Assembly: GCA_041389565.1 (NCBI GenBank)
Contig: JAWKRP010000036.1
Location: forward strand, 1-64,000
Length of the DNA stretch: 64,000 nucleotides
Direction: 5' to 3'
Origin: JACKEQ01 sp041389565
Lineage (GTDB): Bacteria > Myxococcota_A > UBA796 > GCA-2862545
Shown: positions 1-8,250 of the stretch, piece after piece
How the letters are laid out: every line of letters begins with the position of its first letter
Numbering within the stretch: position 1 is the first letter of the stretch
Notes under the pieces: model-generated
The model's input: the letters and a program-made list of their open reading frames with translations, nothing else
The model's database searches: none
Told to the model about the DNA's origin: nothing
Program-made: the position numbers and the translations under genes

Positions 1-93
1 GCGGATGCCGACGCTGACGCCGACGCTGACGCCGACGCCGACGCCGATGCGGACTCCGATGCGGACTCCGACACCGACACCGACACCGACCCC
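1..93 (+). repeat. Asp-rich linker coding repeat (partial)
   Basis: Degenerate hexanucleotide repeat of GAC/GAT alternating with GCC/ACC/TCC codons, encoding (D-A/S/T)n. It continues beyond the left edge. It is the same type of linker as at about 1690, 10232 and 25055. Confidence 0.8.
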
Positions 94-1548
94 GGCTGCA
101 TCGACGACGCGTACGAGAACAACGACTCGATCGCGGCCGCGGTGCCCTACCCCGGTCCCCAGCAGAACCTGCTCGTCACGAGCACCGACTCCGACTTCTT
201 CAGCGTCCTGGTGCCCGCGGGCGGCACGATCACCGTCGACCTCACGTTCGTGCACTCCCTCGGCGACATCGATGTCGACATCCGCAACGCGGGCGGCACC
301 GACCTCGTGCCCGGCGTCGGGAACTCCGTCACCGACGACGAGACGGTCAGCTGGACGAACACCGGCGCAGACACCGAGGTGTTCGTCGACATCGACCTCC
401 TCACGGCCAACACCTGCAACCTGTACGACCTCGACATCACGGTCACCGATCCGCCCTGCCCGATCGACGACTGGGAGGTCAACGACACCTACGCCACGCG
501 GTCGTTCACGGGCGCCGACACGTACCTGTTCGACCTCACGCTCTCGAAGCCGGGCGACGTGAACGACAACTTCGCGATCACGCTGGCCCCGGGCGATCAG
601 CTGTTCGCCGATGCGTTCTTCCTGCACGCCGACGGCGACATCGACATCGTGCTCGAAGACTCCGCCGGCACCGACCTCGCGCAGGGCTTCAGCACCACCG
701 ACGACGAGCACATCACCTACACGAACAACACCGGCAGCACGCAGAACCTGTCGCTCCGCGCGAACATGTTCACGAACAACAGCTGCAGCTCGTACTCGCT
801 CCTGTGGGACGTGTTCAACACGGTCAGCTGCAACGACGACATGTACGAGCCCAACGACTCCCGCGCCGCGGCTCCGCTCGACCCGCCGAGCCCCGTGAAC
901 GCGGTGCTCGACGGCGACGGCAGCGATGTCGACTACTACAACCTGTTCCTGGCGCCTGGCGACACCATCGACATCTCGGTCGACTTCGACGGGAGCGAGG
1001 GTGACGTCGACCTGTACATCGAGAGCAGCGGCGGCACGGTGCTCGACTCGAGCTTCTTCTCGAACCCCGAGACGGTCTCGTACACGAACACGAGCTCGAA
1101 CTTCCAGGTGGTCTACGCGCGGGTCGAGCTGTTCAACGGCGCTGGCGACTGCGCGGCGTACACGATGGACTACAACATCACCCCGGATCCGGGCAGCACC
1201 TGCGTCGACGACGCCTTCGAGCCCGACGACTCGCCGGTCCTGGCCACCGACATCGACGTGTCGTGGCCGTTCTCCGAGACGTACAACGCGGTCGCGAACG
1301 ACGCGGATTGGTACTACCTCTCGAGCACCTTCCTCGAGGAGCACGACATCACCACGACCGACGGGTCGGGCGATGTCGACCTGTACATCTACGACCCGTC
1401 CGACCTCCAGAACCCCATCGACTTCTCGGCCACGTTCAACAACGTCGAGACCGTCTACGCGGGCCCCGGCCAGGACGTGTACGTCAAGGTGGTGCCGTTC
1501 GGCACCACCACCTGCGAGCCCTACACCATCGTGTTCGACTCCTACTGA
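1..1548 (+). CDS. Secreted multi-PPC-domain protein with Asp-rich linker (5' partial)
   Basis: The reading frame is open from the first base, so the N-terminus, presumably a lipoprotein signal peptide, lies outside the window. The visible part begins with an alternating Asp-Ala/Ser/Thr linker of about 30 residues. Four tandem domains follow, each opening with a Cys, an acidic pair, an aromatic-Glu and an Asn/Asp-Asp step (CIDDAYENND, CPIDDWEVND, CNDDMYEPND, CVDDAFEPDD). Each then has a short beta-rich stretch containing a 'GD(I/V)D(I/L)' motif. This pattern fits the bacterial pre-peptidase C-terminal (PPC) fold. No catalytic domain is visible in this part, so it is probably a surface or secreted binding protein. 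The next gene downstream is a full-length paralogue 27 bp away, which implies tandem duplication. Family assignment is by motif only. Confidence 0.85.
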   Translation, partial: ADADADADADADADADADSDADSDTDTDTDPGCIDDAYENNDSIAAAVPYPGPQQNLLVTSTDSDFFSVLVPAGGTITVDLTFVHSLGDIDVDIRNAGGTDLVPGVGNSVTDDETVSWTNTGADTEVFVDIDLLTANTCNLYDLDITVTDPPCPIDDWEVNDTYATRSFTGADTYLFDLTLSKPGDVNDNFAITLAPGDQLFADAFFLHADGDIDIVLEDSAGTDLAQGFSTTDDEHITYTNNTGSTQNLSLRANMFTNNSCSSYSLLWDVFNTVSCNDDMYEPNDSRAAAPLDPPSPVNAVLDGDGSDVDYYNLFLAPGDTIDISVDFDGSEGDVDLYIESSGGTVLDSSFFSNPETVSYTNTSSNFQVVYARVELFNGAGDCAAYTMDYNITPDPGSTCVDDAFEPDDSPVLATDIDVSWPFSETYNAVANDADWYYLSSTFLEEHDITTTDGSGDVDLYIYDPSDLQNPIDFSATFNNVETVYAGPGQDVYVKVVPFGTTTCEPYTIVFDSY

Positions 1549-1575
1549 GTCGGGCACGTCCCCCGCGGAGACCCG

Positions 1576-3273
1576 ATGCGCACGCATCCGAACCTGACCC
1601 ACGGATCGTCCCTGCGTGTCTTCGGGACTCTGGTCCTGCTCTCGGGCGTCTGCGGCTGTAAGTCCAACCTCGCGCCGCCCGTGGCGGAGTCCGACACCGA
1701 CACCGACACGGACGCCGATGCGGACGCCGACGCCGACGCCGATGCCGACGCCGACTCGGACACCGACGCCGATACGGACGCCGACACCGACACCGACACG
1801 AACCCGCCTCCGGGCGGGTGCGTGAACGATGCATTCGAGCCGAACGACACGGTCGCGCTGGCCACCACCTACGCGTACCCGCTCGCGAACCTCGTGCTCG
1901 ACGGCAACGACCTCGACGTCTTCGGGATCCAGGTGCCCCCGGGCGGGAACGTGGCGTTCACCATCACGTTCGCGCACGTGCTGGGCGACATCGACCTCCG
2001 GCTGAAGGACGTCGGCGGCATCGTGCTCGACTCGAGCCTGTCGACCCAGAACTCCGAGACGGTCGAGTGGACGAACACCGGCACGGCCACGGCCACCGTG
2101 TACGCCGAAGCCGACCTGCTCGGGCAGTCGTGCAACAGCTACAGCCTCAACGCGAACCTCGGAACGCCCGGCGCCAACTGCCCCGACGACGTGTTCGAGC
2201 CCAACGACACCATCGGTACCGCCACCATCGCGAGCAGCCCGATCTTCGGCCTCGTGCTCGACAGCGACGCGTCGAACGAAGACTACTTCGCCGTCGGGCT
2301 CCAGCCGGGCGACGAGGTGCTGGTCGACGCGTTCTTCACGGATGCCGACGGAGACATCGATCTCTACATCGTCGACAACAACGGCGTGAACCTCGACTCT
2401 TCGGCATCCACCACCGACAACGAGAGCGTCTCGTACGTCAACACGTCGGGCGCCGCACGCACCGTCTACATCAAGACGCGCCTGTTCGGCACGGGCTGCA
2501 ACGAGTACGACCTCTCGTACAACGTGCTGGTCGCGGGCTCCACGTGCGTCGACGACAGCTGGGAGCCCAACGACACCGAGAGCACCGCCCCGCTCGACCC
2601 GCCCGCGCCCCTCAATGGCATGGTGCTGGATGGTCAGGGCAGCTCGCTCGACCTGTACAACGTGCTCCTCGCGCCCGGCGAGCAGATCGAGGTCGATCTG
2701 TACTTCCAGCACGCGAACGGCGACATCGACCTCCGCTTGAAGGAGCGCGGCGGCGCCAACCTCGTGTCGAGCACCTCGGCGACCGACAACGAGTCGGTCT
2801 CCTGGCTCAACACCTCCGGCACGTACAAGGAGGTGTTCATCCAGCCCTTCCTGTTCGGGTCGAGCACCACGTGTGCGACGTACACCCTCGACTACGACAT
2901 CGTCCCCGTGCTCGTGACGTGCACCGACGACGTGTACGAAGACAACGACTCCCCGTACACCCCCATCCCGCAGCTCACCGTGCCGATCGGTGGCGACAAG
3001 ACGTACGATCTGATCGGAGAGGACGACGACTGGTACTTCGTCCAGGCGCTCCCGTTCGAGCAGCTCACGTTCCGCACCACGTCCGCGGGTGGGAACCTCG
3101 ACCTCTACCTGTACGACCTCAACCTGAACCTGGCCGACCAGTCGACCTCGCCCAGCAGCACCACGGAAGAGGTGCGGTGGTCGTCGCTGTTCGGGGGCAC
3201 CGTGCTGCTCGAGGTCCGGCAGGTGTCCGGGCAGTGCGTCGACTACGAGCTCTACGTCGACAGCGACTTCTGA
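1576..3273 (+). CDS. Lipoprotein with Asp-rich linker and four PPC-like domains
   Basis: 565 residues. A signal sequence ends at a probable lipobox (VCGC, Cys about 34). It is followed by a D-T/A/S linker of about 40 residues and four tandem PPC-like domains opening with CVNDAFEPND, CPDDVFEPND, CVDDSWEPND and CTDDVYEDND. The start is supported by GGAG five bases before ATG. Each repeat has the core 'GDIDL' strand and a 'NTSG'-type turn, as in bacterial pre-peptidase C-terminal domains. In other proteins such domains accompany secreted proteases, but no protease domain is present here, so a binding or structural role outside the cell is inferred. It is a clear paralogue of the upstream gene and is probably co-transcribed with it. 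Confidence 0.87.
   Translation: MRTHPNLTHGSSLRVFGTLVLLSGVCGCKSNLAPPVAESDTDTDTDADADADADADADADSDTDADTDADTDTDTNPPPGGCVNDAFEPNDTVALATTYAYPLANLVLDGNDLDVFGIQVPPGGNVAFTITFAHVLGDIDLRLKDVGGIVLDSSLSTQNSETVEWTNTGTATATVYAEADLLGQSCNSYSLNANLGTPGANCPDDVFEPNDTIGTATIASSPIFGLVLDSDASNEDYFAVGLQPGDEVLVDAFFTDADGDIDLYIVDNNGVNLDSSASTTDNESVSYVNTSGAARTVYIKTRLFGTGCNEYDLSYNVLVAGSTCVDDSWEPNDTESTAPLDPPAPLNGMVLDGQGSSLDLYNVLLAPGEQIEVDLYFQHANGDIDLRLKERGGANLVSSTSATDNESVSWLNTSGTYKEVFIQPFLFGSSTTCATYTLDYDIVPVLVTCTDDVYEDNDSPYTPIPQLTVPIGGDKTYDLIGEDDDWYFVQALPFEQLTFRTTSAGGNLDLYLYDLNLNLADQSTSPSSTTEEVRWSSLFGGTVLLEVRQVSGQCVDYELYVDSDF
1690..1800 (+). repeat. Asp-rich linker coding repeat
   Basis: About 110 bases of GAC/GAT codons alternating with ACC, GCC, GCG and TCG codons, placed just after the lipoprotein signal sequence. 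The encoded linker is acidic and unstructured, and probably holds the folded domains away from the membrane anchor. Confidence 0.8.
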
Positions 3274-3282
3274 GGGAACGAG

Positions 3283-3298
3283 CCCGCGCCGACGCGGG
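3283..3298 (+). terminator. Stem-loop after the PPC gene pair
   Basis: CCCGCG / CGCGGG stem with a CCGA loop, ten bases after the stop codon. The T-run is poor (only TT follows), so intrinsic termination is uncertain. Confidence 0.35.
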
Positions 3299-3311
3299 TT
3301 ATCCTGACGAC

Positions 3312-3590
3312 ATGGACGCAGACGCCCTCGATCGCCTGCCCCTCGATGTGTTGCTCGCGCTACGAGACGCCATCGCGGACCCCACGGAGCAAGGTCGCTC
3401 CCGAGCGGCCCAGCGCGCCTCCGAGGCCGGGTTCTACCTGGAGTGCCTGAACGAGGCCTCCGAAGAGCCCGAACCGCCCGTCATCGCCGACGTGATCCGA
3501 GAGCCCATCGCGATGGAGCCCGCTCCCGAAGGGGTGGCGGGCATCGAGCTCGCGTTCCCACCGCCCGAGCGGGGGAACCCCGAACGCTAG
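3312..3590 (+). CDS. Small hypothetical acidic protein
   Basis: 92 residues beginning MDADALDRLP. The first part is helical, with a Glu/Pro-rich C-terminal half. No family recognised and no signal peptide. No good ribosome-binding site precedes the ATG, and a GTG or in-frame upstream start cannot be excluded. Its stop codon sits on CTAG at 3587-3590, a palindrome whose opposite strand supplies the stop of the convergent membrane-protein gene, so the two genes end on the same four bases. Codon use resembles its neighbours, which supports a real gene, but the function is unknown. Confidence 0.55.
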   Translation: MDADALDRLPLDVLLALRDAIADPTEQGRSRAAQRASEAGFYLECLNEASEEPEPPVIADVIREPIAMEPAPEGVAGIELAFPPPERGNPER

Positions 3591-3823
3591 TCGTCGTCGT
3601 CGTCGTCGCCGAGAGCCTCGAGACCGCCCTGGCCGCGCACGAACACCTGCGACACGGTCTCCGCGCCCGCCGAGACGGCTTCCTTCACGGACACCTTCTT
3701 CTTCCCGCGACGGCGCAGGATGATGATGCCCAGCACGAACAGCAGCATGAAGATGCCGATGCCGCAGCAGAGCAGAGTGGTGAGCAGGCTGACCAGCAGG
3801 CCGATGATGGTTCCGGTGTCCAC
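3587..3823 (-). CDS. Small single-pass membrane protein with Asp6 tail
   Basis: 78 residues from a GTG start with GGAG seven bases upstream. Residues about 5-36 are one long hydrophobic segment containing a Cys-Cys pair. It is followed by RRRGKKK, giving an expected cytoplasmic C-terminal tail that ends in six Asp residues. No family recognised. It converges with and shares stop-codon bases with the preceding small gene. It lies downstream of a four-helix membrane protein and a kinase on the same strand, so it may belong to their operon. Role unknown. Confidence 0.65.
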   Translation of the reverse strand: MDTGTIIGLLVSLLTTLLCCGIGIFMLLFVLGIIILRRRGKKKVSVKEAVSAGAETVSQVFVRGQGGLEALGDDDDDD

Positions 3824-3861
3824 GAGCGGGCTCCAGCGTGAGCGCAGTGAGGTTAACGCAT

Positions 3862-4215
3862 CTACCCTGGATCGCCCGCCTCGGGGCGTCGCAGGGCGAG
3901 CAGGCCGCTGACGGCCGCGAGCACCTGGAGCACGAACACCGCGATCATGCCCGTATCCACGAGCCTCTCGCGCGCCGCCTCCCCCTGCAGCCCCACGAAC
4001 ACCGACAGCGGGATCATGGGCATGAGCAGCGCGACCACCGCCGCCGGTCGTGCGCCACGGTGCGCGAACACCGCGATGGCTCCGTAGATCAGCACACCGC
4101 CGATCGCTCCCCACCGCTTGCCCAGCCACACGACCTGTGCGGCATCCGCGAGCGCGATGCACACCGACACGCCGACGAGCACGGCGAACGCGCGCGCAGC
4201 CCTCTCGCGCGCCAT
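3862..4215 (-). CDS. Small four-helix membrane protein
   Basis: 117 residues with about four hydrophobic segments and short Arg-rich loops. No catalytic or binding motif seen and no family recognised. Its ATG lies immediately next to the stop of the kinase-FGE gene upstream on the same strand (4215/4216), so the two are almost certainly co-transcribed. It could be a membrane partner of that soluble kinase, but this is only positional inference. Confidence 0.7.
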   Translation of the reverse strand: MARERAARAFAVLVGVSVCIALADAAQVVWLGKRWGAIGGVLIYGAIAVFAHRGARPAAVVALLMPMIPLSVFVGLQGEAARERLVDTGMIAVFVLQVLAAVSGLLALRRPEAGDPG

Positions 4216-5994
4216 CTAGTCGGGCCTCACGACCCGGAAGCGCACGCCATCCGAGCGGGACTCCGGCTTCAGCGCCTGGCGCTCCCGCCCCCTCCGCACC
4301 ACGCGTCGCGCCCCCGCTTCGACCCTCCGATCGTCCGCAAGCACCGCGGGGAGCTCGCTCGCGACCTCCGACCAGGCCGGCCCCGAGTCGCCGTCGAACG
4401 TCCACTCCCAGTGCGGGCCCCCACCGACGTGCACGTGCTCCGCCTCGCTCGGCAGGCGCCAGCCGGGCTCGCCCGTGAGCCGCACGTCGCGCGTCCACAC
4501 GAGCGTCGGATCCCACGCCTCCCCGATGCGCGCGGCGGTCTTCGGACCGATGCCCTCCACCTCCGCGAGCCGGCGCGGCTCGAACTGCAGGATGCGCAGC
4601 GTGTCGGACCCGAAGGCCGCGAGGACCGCCGGGATGCGGTCGAAGTGCAGGCGGTCGTACAGCAGCCGCCCGATCTCGTCGAGGTGCAGCTCCCGCCGCA
4701 GCCTCCACTCTCCGAGCGCGTAGGCGGACGGGAGCCCCGTGGCCTCCGACAGCGCGTTGCAGAACGCCACCGCTTCGTCCCAGCTCGCGGCCTTCCAGGG
4801 CCCCGTGCCCTCGGCGCTCCGCACACCCACGAGCGCAGACAGCACAGCGGGCACGGCCTCGACGGACACCAGCAGCGGGAGGGTCACCCGGCAGGGCCGG
4901 TCGGGCGCGACCATCGCGACCCCCGCCTCCACCCGGCGCGCCTCGAAGCCCACGCCGGAAGCCCCCACCCCCGGGACCTCGATCAGGCGGTCCTGGCGCA
5001 CATCCGTCGCGAACAGGAACGTGCCCACCTGGCTCGGCTCGACGGGAGGCGCGCTCACCGACTCCACCTGGCTGATCGCCTCCACCTGGAACAGCGTCTG
5101 CTGGTCCCAGATCCCCCGTGATCCCGACCATGCGTCGGCGCCCGAGCCCGTCCACAGCGCCCGCAGGCTCGGGCAGTCCGCGACCCTCTCGACCAACGGC
5201 ACCGTCAGGGCGGCCTCGATCGCCTTCGCCATGCGCGCCGGACACTTCGGGAGGCGCTCGCGCACGGGCACGTACCGCGCGTCGCACACCGCCTTGAACA
5301 GCTCCAGGGTGTCCGACCCCACGAACGCCCGCTCGCCCGTGACGAGCTCGTACAGGATGGCGCCGAGCGACCAGAGGTCGGCCCGGTGATCGACCCCGCG
5401 CGAGTCGCGGATCTGCTCGGGCGCCATGTAGGCGGGCGTTCCCATCGCGATGCCCGACCGGGTGCGCGTCGCGGCATCCCCCTCCTCGGCGAGCACCTTG
5501 GCGAGCCCGAAGTCCGTGATCTTCGGCACGGGCACGCCTCCGGCCGTCGACAGCAGCACGTTCCCGGGCTTCAGATCGCGGTGCACCAGGCCTGCGGCGT
5601 GCGCGGCCTGCACCCCCGCGAGGATGCCGTCGGCCAGGGCGTCGGCCTGCTGGCGCGTGGGGCGACAGCTCGCCAGGAAGTCCGACAGGGACGGGCCGCG
5701 CACGTACTCCATCACGAGCGCGGGCACCCCCTCGACGTCCACGACGTCCGTCACGGCCACGACGTTCGGGTGCCGGAGCGCGCTCTGCACGCGCCCCTCC
5801 TGCAGCAGGCGCTTGCGCACGCTCGGCGTGGGCAGCGTGAGCACCTTCATCGCGTGCGCGGAGCCCAGCTGGTTGTGGCGGACGCGGTACACCACGGCCA
5901 TCCCGCCCCGCCCGAGGACCCCATCCACCGTGTACCGCTCGACCACCGTGCCGGGCGCGAGGTCCATCCACCCTCCGGCTTCATGGTAGTCCAT
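4216..5994 (-). CDS. Ser/Thr protein kinase fused to FGE-sulfatase domain with HhH insert
   Basis: 592 residues. The N-terminal Hanks-type kinase looks catalytic: Gly-rich loop GRGGMAVVY (28-36), Lys50, HRD 138-140 with LKPGN, DFG 161-163, and APE 191-193. From about residue 330 a formylglycine-generating-enzyme-like (FGE-sulfatase) domain follows, with WDEAVAFCNALS (405-416) and GWRLPSEAE (511-519). Between these two FGE motifs lies a helix-hairpin-helix segment (about 440-495, core VEGIGPKTAARIG) resembling the N-terminal HhH region of RecD2-type helicases. No transmembrane helix is seen, so the protein is expected to be cytoplasmic. The start is ambiguous. The second Met (5967) has GGAGG four bases upstream and begins just before the kinase domain, so it may be the true start, which would leave 583 residues. 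Confidence 0.9.
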   Translation of the reverse strand: MDYHEAGGWMDLAPGTVVERYTVDGVLGRGGMAVVYRVRHNQLGSAHAMKVLTLPTPSVRKRLLQEGRVQSALRHPNVVAVTDVVDVEGVPALVMEYVRGPSLSDFLASCRPTRQQADALADGILAGVQAAHAAGLVHRDLKPGNVLLSTAGGVPVPKITDFGLAKVLAEEGDAATRTRSGIAMGTPAYMAPEQIRDSRGVDHRADLWSLGAILYELVTGERAFVGSDTLELFKAVCDARYVPVRERLPKCPARMAKAIEAALTVPLVERVADCPSLRALWTGSGADAWSGSRGIWDQQTLFQVEAISQVESVSAPPVEPSQVGTFLFATDVRQDRLIEVPGVGASGVGFEARRVEAGVAMVAPDRPCRVTLPLLVSVEAVPAVLSALVGVRSAEGTGPWKAASWDEAVAFCNALSEATGLPSAYALGEWRLRRELHLDEIGRLLYDRLHFDRIPAVLAAFGSDTLRILQFEPRRLAEVEGIGPKTAARIGEAWDPTLVWTRDVRLTGEPGWRLPSEAEHVHVGGGPHWEWTFDGDSGPAWSEVASELPAVLADDRRVEAGARRVVRRGRERQALKPESRSDGVRFRVVRPD

Positions 5995-6014
5995 CGCATG
6001 CGGCCGGAGGCACC

Positions 6015-7772
6015 GTGATCAAGCGCATGAAGATCGTGGGACTGGGTCCTCACCTCGACTTCCGGGCCGAGCTCGACCCACGGGGCGAGAACACGGTCAC
6101 CGGCCCCTCGGAGTCCGGGAAGTCGTTCCTCGTGGAAGCCGTGCTGTTCGCACTGTACGGGCGCAGCACAGCCGGCCGGTTCCGTCCGGAGGCGATCCAC
6201 GACGGCGGCACGCGGGCGCTCGTCGAGCTCACCCTCGACTCCGGGCTCACCGTGAGGCGCACGATCACCCGCAGCCGGAGCACCACCCGGGCCGTCGTGC
6301 TCGGCACCGAAGAGACCTCCTACGGCAGCGAGGCCCAGCTCGCCGAAGCCCTCGGGCCGCTGGGGCGCGATCCGGAAGCCGTGCACACCGTCCTCGTCCC
6401 ACAGTCCTGGCAGGAGCTCGCGAGCGGGAACGCCCGAAAGCTACGCGACCTGCTCGCGCGAGTGCTCCCGTCCGTCGGCCAGGCCGACATCATCCGGGCG
6501 CTCGTCGCCGAGGAGGGGTTCGAGCTCCAGCCCGGCGAGGAAGGCCTCACCGACGCCCAGGCGGGCGCGCGCCGACGCGACGCGCGAAAGCTCCGGGACG
6601 AGAGCGCGGGCCGGGTCCAGCTCTCCGCCGAGCGCCTCGCGGCCCTGCAGGACGCCACCCAGGCCGCGCCCTCCGAGATCGCCCTCGACGCCGACCTCGC
6701 CGTGCGCGTGGACGCGTGGGAGGCCTACGACCGCGCCGCCCGCGGCATGGAGCAGGCCGCGGCCCGGAAGCGTGCGGCCGACGAGTGGGACACCCGCAGC
6801 GCGGCCCTCGGCGACGAGCCGGCCGCTCCGGGGCCCGACGAGCGCGCGGAGATCCAGACCGGTCAGGCCACCGTGCAGATGGCGATGCAGCAGGTCCAGC
6901 AGCTCGCGGGCCAGCAGCAGATGCTCACGATGCAGCGGCAGATGTTCTCGGCGGGCACGGATGTGTGCCCCACGTGCCAGCGTCCCGGGTGGGATCAGGG
7001 CGCCGTCATGGTCACCCAGCTCGACCAGCAGCTGGCGACGCTCTCCACCCAGGTCGGCGACGCGAACGCCCGCTGGCAGGCCGCGCAGGCGGAGCTCGCC
7101 GCCGCGATGGAGCGGCACCAGGCGAACGAGGCGCGCCGTGCCCAACACTCCGCGTGGTCGCGCTCGAAGGCCGCGCTCGGGCCACGCCCGCCGGACCCCG
7201 AGCAGGCCGAGGTGCCGTCGGCCCCGTCCGGGTCGCGCCCGACGGACGCCGAAGTCCAGTCCGTGCGGCAGTACCGGGCTCGTGCCGCCGCCCTCGAGAC
7301 GCTGCAGAACCGCCAGACCGAGGAGCTCCGTGCGGCTCGCGCAGCTCTCGAGACCGAGACGCAGCGCCAGGCCCTCGCCGACCGCGAAGCCGCCCGCTGG
7401 GACGCCCTGCTCGACGCCATCCGCAAAGCCCCATCGGTCGTCGCGGCCCAGCAGGCCCACGCGCTCGGCGACATGGGGCCCGTCACGCTCCAGTTCGGCG
7501 AGAACCCCGCCGTGGCCGTGCTCATCGACGGTCGGCCGTGGTGGCTCGCGAGCCGCGGGCGCCAGGTGGTCGCCGACGCCCAGCTCCGCAATGCCCTGCG
7601 CCGCGCGATGGAGATGCCGCACCTGCCGCTGTTCGTCGACAACGTGCAGGATGTCGGCGGCCAGCCCCTGCCCGAGCTCCCCGGCCCGGTGGTGTGGCTG
7701 CAGACCACCGATGGGAAGGGGCTGTTCGTGCGCCGAAAGACGACACGTGGCGAGAGCACCTCCAGCGCGTAG
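6015..7772 (+). CDS. Rad50/SbcC-like ATPase with zinc hook
   Basis: 585 residues from GTG with GGAGG four bases upstream. The N-terminal ABC/SMC-type ATPase half has Walker A GPSESGKS (30-37). A long Gln/Ala-rich coiled coil is broken by a zinc-hook motif CPTC (318-321), and a C-terminal lobe carries 'LPLFVDN' at the Walker B position. The usual Glu after the Walker B Asp is replaced by Asn, and no canonical signature motif is evident, so ATPase activity may be reduced. Length is well below the 1000 or more residues of bacterial SbcC and closer to phage recombination proteins (gp46-like). No SbcD-type nuclease is adjacent. The next gene is a phage-type endolysin, so phage origin is likely but inferred. 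Confidence 0.85.
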   Translation: MIKRMKIVGLGPHLDFRAELDPRGENTVTGPSESGKSFLVEAVLFALYGRSTAGRFRPEAIHDGGTRALVELTLDSGLTVRRTITRSRSTTRAVVLGTEETSYGSEAQLAEALGPLGRDPEAVHTVLVPQSWQELASGNARKLRDLLARVLPSVGQADIIRALVAEEGFELQPGEEGLTDAQAGARRRDARKLRDESAGRVQLSAERLAALQDATQAAPSEIALDADLAVRVDAWEAYDRAARGMEQAAARKRAADEWDTRSAALGDEPAAPGPDERAEIQTGQATVQMAMQQVQQLAGQQQMLTMQRQMFSAGTDVCPTCQRPGWDQGAVMVTQLDQQLATLSTQVGDANARWQAAQAELAAAMERHQANEARRAQHSAWSRSKAALGPRPPDPEQAEVPSAPSGSRPTDAEVQSVRQYRARAAALETLQNRQTEELRAARAALETETQRQALADREAARWDALLDAIRKAPSVVAAQQAHALGDMGPVTLQFGENPAVAVLIDGRPWWLASRGRQVVADAQLRNALRRAMEMPHLPLFVDNVQDVGGQPLPELPGPVVWLQTTDGKGLFVRRKTTRGESTSSA

Positions 7773-7803
7773 GATGCGTCGATCCTCGCCATCCGGAGCT
7801 GCC

Positions 7804-8247
7804 ATGCCGTTCGCCCTCACGCCTCGCATCGCTGCGGAGCTCGTGTTCCACGAAGCCATCGTCCGGGAGGCCTACCAGGACGTGGTCGGCGTGTGGACGT
7901 GGAGCGTCGGCGTCGACGAGGTGTTCGCCGGCTTCGCGCTCACGGAGGCCCAGATCGGCGCGGCCCTGTCGTTCCACTACAACACCGGCGGGCTGCGGCG
8001 GGCCTCGTGGGCGAAGCAGTGGAAGGCCGGCGACGTGGCGAAGGCCCGGAAGTCGTTCCTCACCTGGAACAAGCCGCCGCAGATCGTGGGGCGCCGCAAG
8101 GCCGAGTGCGCGTTGTTCTTCGACGGCATCTGGGCGAACGACGGCACGGCCACGGAGTTCCCGGTCGACCGCACCACCCACCGCCCGCGCTACCGACACG
8201 GCCAGACCGTCGCGATCGGGCCCATCCTCGAGGAGCTGTTCGGCTGA
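7804..8247 (+). CDS. GH24-type phage endolysin, internally shortened
   Basis: 147 residues. The start is supported by GGAG five bases upstream of ATG. It has the GH24/T4-lysozyme-like pattern of many phage endolysins: HEAIVREAYQD, then GVWTWSVGV, then LTEAQIGAALSFHYNTGG, then KPPQIVGRRKAECALFFDG. Compared with the layout I remember for this family, some 35 residues between the GxG turn and the LTEAQ helix seem to be missing. The catalytic Glu of the first motif is present. Substrate would be peptidoglycan glycan strands. No holin or spanin gene is adjacent. It follows the SbcC-like gene by 31 bp. It may be a phage remnant or a domesticated muramidase. Confidence 0.8.
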   Translation: MPFALTPRIAAELVFHEAIVREAYQDVVGVWTWSVGVDEVFAGFALTEAQIGAALSFHYNTGGLRRASWAKQWKAGDVAKARKSFLTWNKPPQIVGRRKAECALFFDGIWANDGTATEFPVDRTTHRPRYRHGQTVAIGPILEELFG

Positions 8248-8250
8248 CGC

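Noticed and set aside
6015..7772. Calling the ATPase sbcC with a paired sbcD
   Set aside because: Length and Walker B differ from bacterial SbcC, and no nuclease partner is near. A phage-type origin fits better.
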